A stretch of 64,000 nt of DNA from Rhodopseudomonas palustris (GTDB taxonomy: Bacteria; Pseudomonadota; Alphaproteobacteria; Rhizobiales; Xanthobacteraceae): contig NZ_CP019966.1 in NCBI RefSeq assembly GCF_003031265.1, positions 3,844,001-3,908,000 on the forward strand, read 5' to 3'. The position numbers and the translations under genes are program-made. Positions 61,129-64,000 of the stretch are shown here, piece by piece; the first letter of the stretch is position 1; every line of letters starts with the position of its first letter. The notes beneath the pieces are model-generated. The model saw only the letters and a program-made list of their open reading frames with translations. It searched no databases and had not been told where the DNA came from.

Positions 61129-61699
61129 GCGATCGCCCCGGCCGCGGCAAAGCCCCGTCCGTCCCGCGTGGAGCGGAAACCGGTTCGGCTGATCGTCGGC
61201 TTGCTGCAGGGCAATCGGCCCATCGTGCCTCGCCTCGTCCCATTCCGCCGGCGGAGCGCCACGCCAGCCGACCAAGGCGACCGACGAACCCGGCTCTCCG
61301 CGTGGAATCTGATGGATTGCCATCGGCTTATGGGGCGTCACAGGAAATATTGCCGGCAATTTGACACCGGCTGTTCACCACTCAGTAACGGCGCTTACGC
61401 TTAAGAAACCGTTGACGGCTGTCCGTCTTCCCGCGCCGAGGAACGCGGCATCGCTCGCAGGCATTTTCGCTGCGCTGCAGGACGGCGAACCCGCGCTCGT
61501 CCACAGAAAATGGCAAAATCGTGAAGACAGCGCGTTGCAGGAGACCCAAGGGACTCAGATAGTAAATCGGATGTTGCAGTCGGCGTCGGTCAGCTTCGCC
61601 GTGGTCCTGCCAGTATTGAGTTATCCGATGTTGTCAGGTTCGTTAGCGTCCGCTGGTCTGGAGTCGAAACGTCGACGCGGCCTCCCTTTGCCCAAGGGC
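61129..61699. other. Divergent region between rsmH and the amidase
   Basis: About 570 bases that must carry the dcw-cluster promoter and that of the amidase. TTAAGAAACCGTTGA at 61401-61415 is one mismatch from the CtrA pattern TTAA-N7-TTAA. A frame from 61361 continues into the amidase, so part of this stretch could be its N-terminus. No mraZ. Confidence 0.45.
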
Positions 61700-62494
61700 A
61701 TGCTGTCTATGCAGACCTTCACGCCCGACTCGTCGATGGTGTCCGACGTGCTGCCCTCGCCGAATTACGGCGAGCGCAATAAAGCGCGCCGTCCGGACAT
61801 GATCGTCCTGCACTACACCGGCATGCCCGATGTCGAAGGCGCGCTCACTCGGCTGTGCAAGGCAGGCACCGAAGTCTCGGCGCATTACGTTGTGCTCGAA
61901 GACGGCAGGATCCTGCAATGCGTCCCGGAAACCAAGCGCGCTTGGCACGCCGGCGTCGCCTCTTGGGCCGGCGAAGAAGACATCAACTCCTGCTCGATCG
62001 GCATCGAGATCATCAATCGCGGCCACGATTGGGGCTATCCCGATTATCCGCTGCGCCAGATCGCGGCGGTGATCGCGCTGTGCCGCGGCATCATCCTGCG
62101 CCGCGATGTGCCGCCGCACCGCGTCGTCGGCCATTCCGACGTGGCGCCGGCGCGCAAGAAGGATCCGGGCGAGAAGTTTCCGTGGCGGTCGCTCGCCGCC
62201 TCCGGCGTCGGCCTGTGGGTCGAACCGGCGCGGATCGTGCCAGGGCCGGCGCTGAAGCAAGGCACCGAGGGCGATGAAGTGCGGCTGATGCAGCAGGCGC
62301 TGGCCGACTATGGCTACCGCGTCCCGGTCAACGGCAGCTACGACCACGCCACCACCGACGTCGTCACCGCGTTCCAGCGTCACTTCCGCCCGGAAAAGGT
62401 CGACGGCATTGCCGACGCCTCGACGCTGGCGACGCTGCATGCGCTGCTCGACCGGCTGCCGGTCGAAGCCCGCGCCGTCGCCGCGCTCGGCTGA
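61700..62494 (+). CDS. N-acetylmuramoyl-L-alanine amidase
   Basis: Zinc amidase that cuts the stem peptide off MurNAc in wall recycling or remodelling. The Amidase_2 domain has zinc His residues in VLHYTGM, HAGVASW and VVGHSDVAPARKKDPG, and SAHYVVLEDGRILQCVPET. A C-terminal peptidoglycan-binding domain follows (LKQGTEGDEVRLMQQALADY to ITAFQRHFRPEKVDGIAD-like). The start is uncertain: 61700 (MLSMQTFTPDSS) and 61709 both fit; an extended frame opens at 61361. No clear signal peptide with these starts. Confidence 0.9.
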   Translation: MLSMQTFTPDSSMVSDVLPSPNYGERNKARRPDMIVLHYTGMPDVEGALTRLCKAGTEVSAHYVVLEDGRILQCVPETKRAWHAGVASWAGEEDINSCSIGIEIINRGHDWGYPDYPLRQIAAVIALCRGIILRRDVPPHRVVGHSDVAPARKKDPGEKFPWRSLAASGVGLWVEPARIVPGPALKQGTEGDEVRLMQQALADYGYRVPVNGSYDHATTDVVTAFQRHFRPEKVDGIADASTLATLHALLDRLPVEARAVAALG

Positions 62495-62556
62495 GCGCTT
62501 CTTCCACACCACTTGCGGCTTGACGATCGCGGCCCGAGCCCGCATGGCTTGCCGCG

Positions 62557-63040
62557 TCAGTCGGCTGGACGGCCGCTCCGGCAAGCGCCGAAAGGCCGCC
62601 GGGGAGGAAAGTCCGGGCTCCATCGACATACGGTGCCGGATAACGTCCGGCGGGGGCGACCCCAGGGAAAGTGCCACAGAGAACGAACCGCCCGCCTACG
62701 CCCTTCGGGGCTTCGGCGCGACAAGCTCTCAAGCCTGCCGCGCCATAGCAGCGCAAGCTGCGACGGCGGGTAAGGGTGAAAAGGTGCGGTAAGAGCGCAC
62801 CGCGTCGCCGGCAACGGGGACGGCATGGTAAACCCCACCGGGAGCAAAACCGAATAGGGACGGCATCGCGGATAGTTTGCTGCTTGCAGCAATAACTCCG
62901 CAGGGCGATGTCAGGCTTGCCGTCCGGGTAGGTTGCTCGAGGCGCTGTGCAAACAGTGTCCCAGAGGAATGGCCGTCGCGTATCGCCTCCGCAAGGAAGC
63001 GGTGCCCTCCAGAACCCGGCTTACAGGCCGGCTGATACTT
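62557..63040 (+). ncRNA. rnpB: RNase P RNA, bacterial type A
   Basis: Catalytic RNA that trims the 5' ends of tRNA precursors. Signatures in order: GAGGAAAGTCCGGGCT (62604 onward), CAGAGAACGAACCGCC, GGGTGAAAAGGTGCGGTAAG, GGCAACGG, AACCCCACCGGGAGCAAAAC, and GAGGAATGGCCGTC near the 3' end. Helix P1 pairs TCAGTCGGCT (from 62557) with the end AGGCCGGCTGA (to 63035). Ends are estimated from P1. A 12-base hairpin follows. Confidence 0.95.
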
Positions 63041-63049
63041 CTAAGAATG

Positions 63050-63080
63050 AAGGGCTCGGCGGAAACGTCGGGCCCTTCGC
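63050..63080 (+). terminator. Hairpin after rnpB, probable terminator
   Basis: Stem AAGGGCTCGGCG/CGTCGGGCCCTT (12 pairs including two G-T) closed by a GAAA loop at 63062-63065. The T-tract after it is weak, so termination is probable rather than certain. Confidence 0.5.
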
Positions 63081-63104
63081 CATTTGATGCTTCGGCGCCC
63101 GCAA

Positions 63105-63185
63105 CGTCATTGCGAGCGAAGCGAAGCAATCCAGCGCCACACATGCGGCTTGGATTGCTTCGTCGCTTCGCTCCTCGCAATGACG
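63105..63185. repeat. Palindromic intergenic repeat, family A (second copy)
   Basis: CGTCATTGCGAGCGAAGCGA on the left and GGATTGCTTCGTCGCTTCGC...TCGCAATGACG on the right. Matches 18660-18747. It lies between rnpB and the DHA2 exporter. Confidence 0.92.
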
Positions 63186-63231
63186 AAATGGCATTGCATC
63201 GGCAAACAGATTGGCCGGAAGCCGCGATGCC

Positions 63232-64000
63232 TCAATGCCCTCCTCCGCCGCCCGGCCCGGCCATCGGGTTGGCCGGCTTGGCGAGCAGGAACACCAGCGT
63301 GGTCAGGCCAAGGTAGAACACCGTCAGGAGGAAGAAGGCGTCGCCGTAGCTCATCACCACGGCCTGGCGGTGGACGATGGCGGTGAGCTGTTTCAGCGCC
63401 ATCATCGAGGCGTCGCCCATGCCTTGGAAGCGCTGGGTGAAGGTGTTGAGCAATTCGACCGCCTGGGCGTTGCCCCAGTTCACCTTGTCGTGCAGCCGCG
63501 AGATGTGCAGGTCGGTGCGGCTGTCGAGAATGGTGTTGATCAGCGCCAGCCCGAGCGCGCCACCGAGGTTACGAGTCAGGTTGAACAGGCCGGAGGCGTT
63601 CTTGACCCGGTGCGGCGGCAGCGTGCCGAGCGCGATGTTGTTGACCGGCACCATCGCCATCATCATGCCGACGCCGCGGAAGATCTGCGGCCACAGCAGT
63701 TCGTAGAAATCGAAGTCGCGGGTGATCCAGGTCATTTGCCAGGTGCCGCCAGCGAACAGGATCAGGCCGATGGCGATCAGGATCCGCATGTCGACCAGCG
63801 CCATCAGCCGGCCGACGAGCGGCGCGGTGCAGAACATCGCGATGCCGGAGACGAACATCGTCTCGCCGATCATTAGCGCGCTGTAGCCGCGCACTTCGGC
63901 GAGATAGCGCGGGTAGATGTAGGTCAGGCCGTACAGCCCGATGCCGACGCAGAACTGGAACATGCAGCCGATCGCGAAATTGCGGTCGGTGAAGGCGCGG
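63232..64000 (-). CDS. DHA2 (EmrB/QacA-like) MFS exporter, 5' part beyond window
   Basis: C-terminal half of a drug exporter with 14 predicted helices in the full family. I followed the frame to the window end: RAFTDRNFAIGCMFQFCVGI is continuous with the section below. Visible helices include YGLTYIYPRYLAEVRGYSAL and MRILIAIGLILFAGG; the NNIALGTLPPHRVKNASGLF motif and NLTRNLGGALGLALINTIL are DHA2 features. The C-terminus is Gly-rich (GPGGGGGH). The 5' end and any EmrA partner lie outside. Confidence 0.9.
   Translation of the reverse strand, partial: RAFTDRNFAIGCMFQFCVGIGLYGLTYIYPRYLAEVRGYSALMIGETMFVSGIAMFCTAPLVGRLMALVDMRILIAIGLILFAGGTWQMTWITRDFDFYELLWPQIFRGVGMMMAMVPVNNIALGTLPPHRVKNASGLFNLTRNLGGALGLALINTILDSRTDLHISRLHDKVNWGNAQAVELLNTFTQRFQGMGDASMMALKQLTAIVHRQAVVMSYGDAFFLLTVFYLGLTTLVFLLAKPANPMAGPGGGGGH

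Overview
The window reads as one contiguous piece of an alphaproteobacterial chromosome. It is GC-rich and very gene-dense, and it resembles Rhodopseudomonas palustris or a close Bradyrhizobium/Nitrobacter relative. Grounds for this placement are a circularly permuted (two-piece) tmRNA gene, an alpha-type SspB next to it, DAP-type MurE within a long dcw cluster, FtsZ with an extended C-terminal region, and small Rhizobiales-type proteins (DUF4169, DUF1328). The species call is inference; no database was searched.

Left part (1-9.3 kb): folate/thymidylate genes folA (cut by the window edge) and thyA overlap by 4 bases on the minus strand. A tripartite tricarboxylate transporter (tctB-tctA-tctC) and a pair of half-size chromate transporters follow on the same strand. 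On the plus strand come the permuted ssrA gene, sspB, fumC, DUF4169 and a ribbon-helix-helix protein. ssrA makes the tag that SspB delivers to ClpXP, so maker and adaptor are neighbours.

Middle (9.3-32 kb): a giant AsmA-like protein, a GlcD-type FAD lactate/glycolate dehydrogenase, a thioesterase, a UvrD/PcrA helicase carrying an in-frame palindromic repeat, a HicB-like protein without HicA, an ABC-2 exporter, an L,D-transpeptidase, a membrane-fused spermidine synthase-like protein, a phytoene-dehydrogenase-like oxidoreductase, prmA, an Xaa-Pro aminopeptidase and a Bcr/CflA-like exporter.

Right part (32-64 kb): ligA, a GIY-YIG nuclease ORF bracketed by inverted palindromic repeats, recN, bamD, lpxC, and then the complete division/cell-wall cluster on the minus strand. 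Its transcription order is rsmH-ftsL-ftsI-murE-murF-mraY-murD-ftsW-murG-murC-murB-(two unrelated membrane-protein genes)-ddl-ftsQ-ftsA-ftsZ, followed by lpxC, bamD, recN and ligA. Divergent from rsmH are a peptidoglycan amidase and the RNase P RNA gene. The window ends inside a DHA2-type multidrug exporter.

The most unusual content is in the repeats. At least five kinds of palindromic element lie between genes, one lies inside the helicase gene, one element is inserted in another with a 10-base direct repeat, and a GIY-YIG nuclease gene sits between arms of the same element as a possible mobile cassette.
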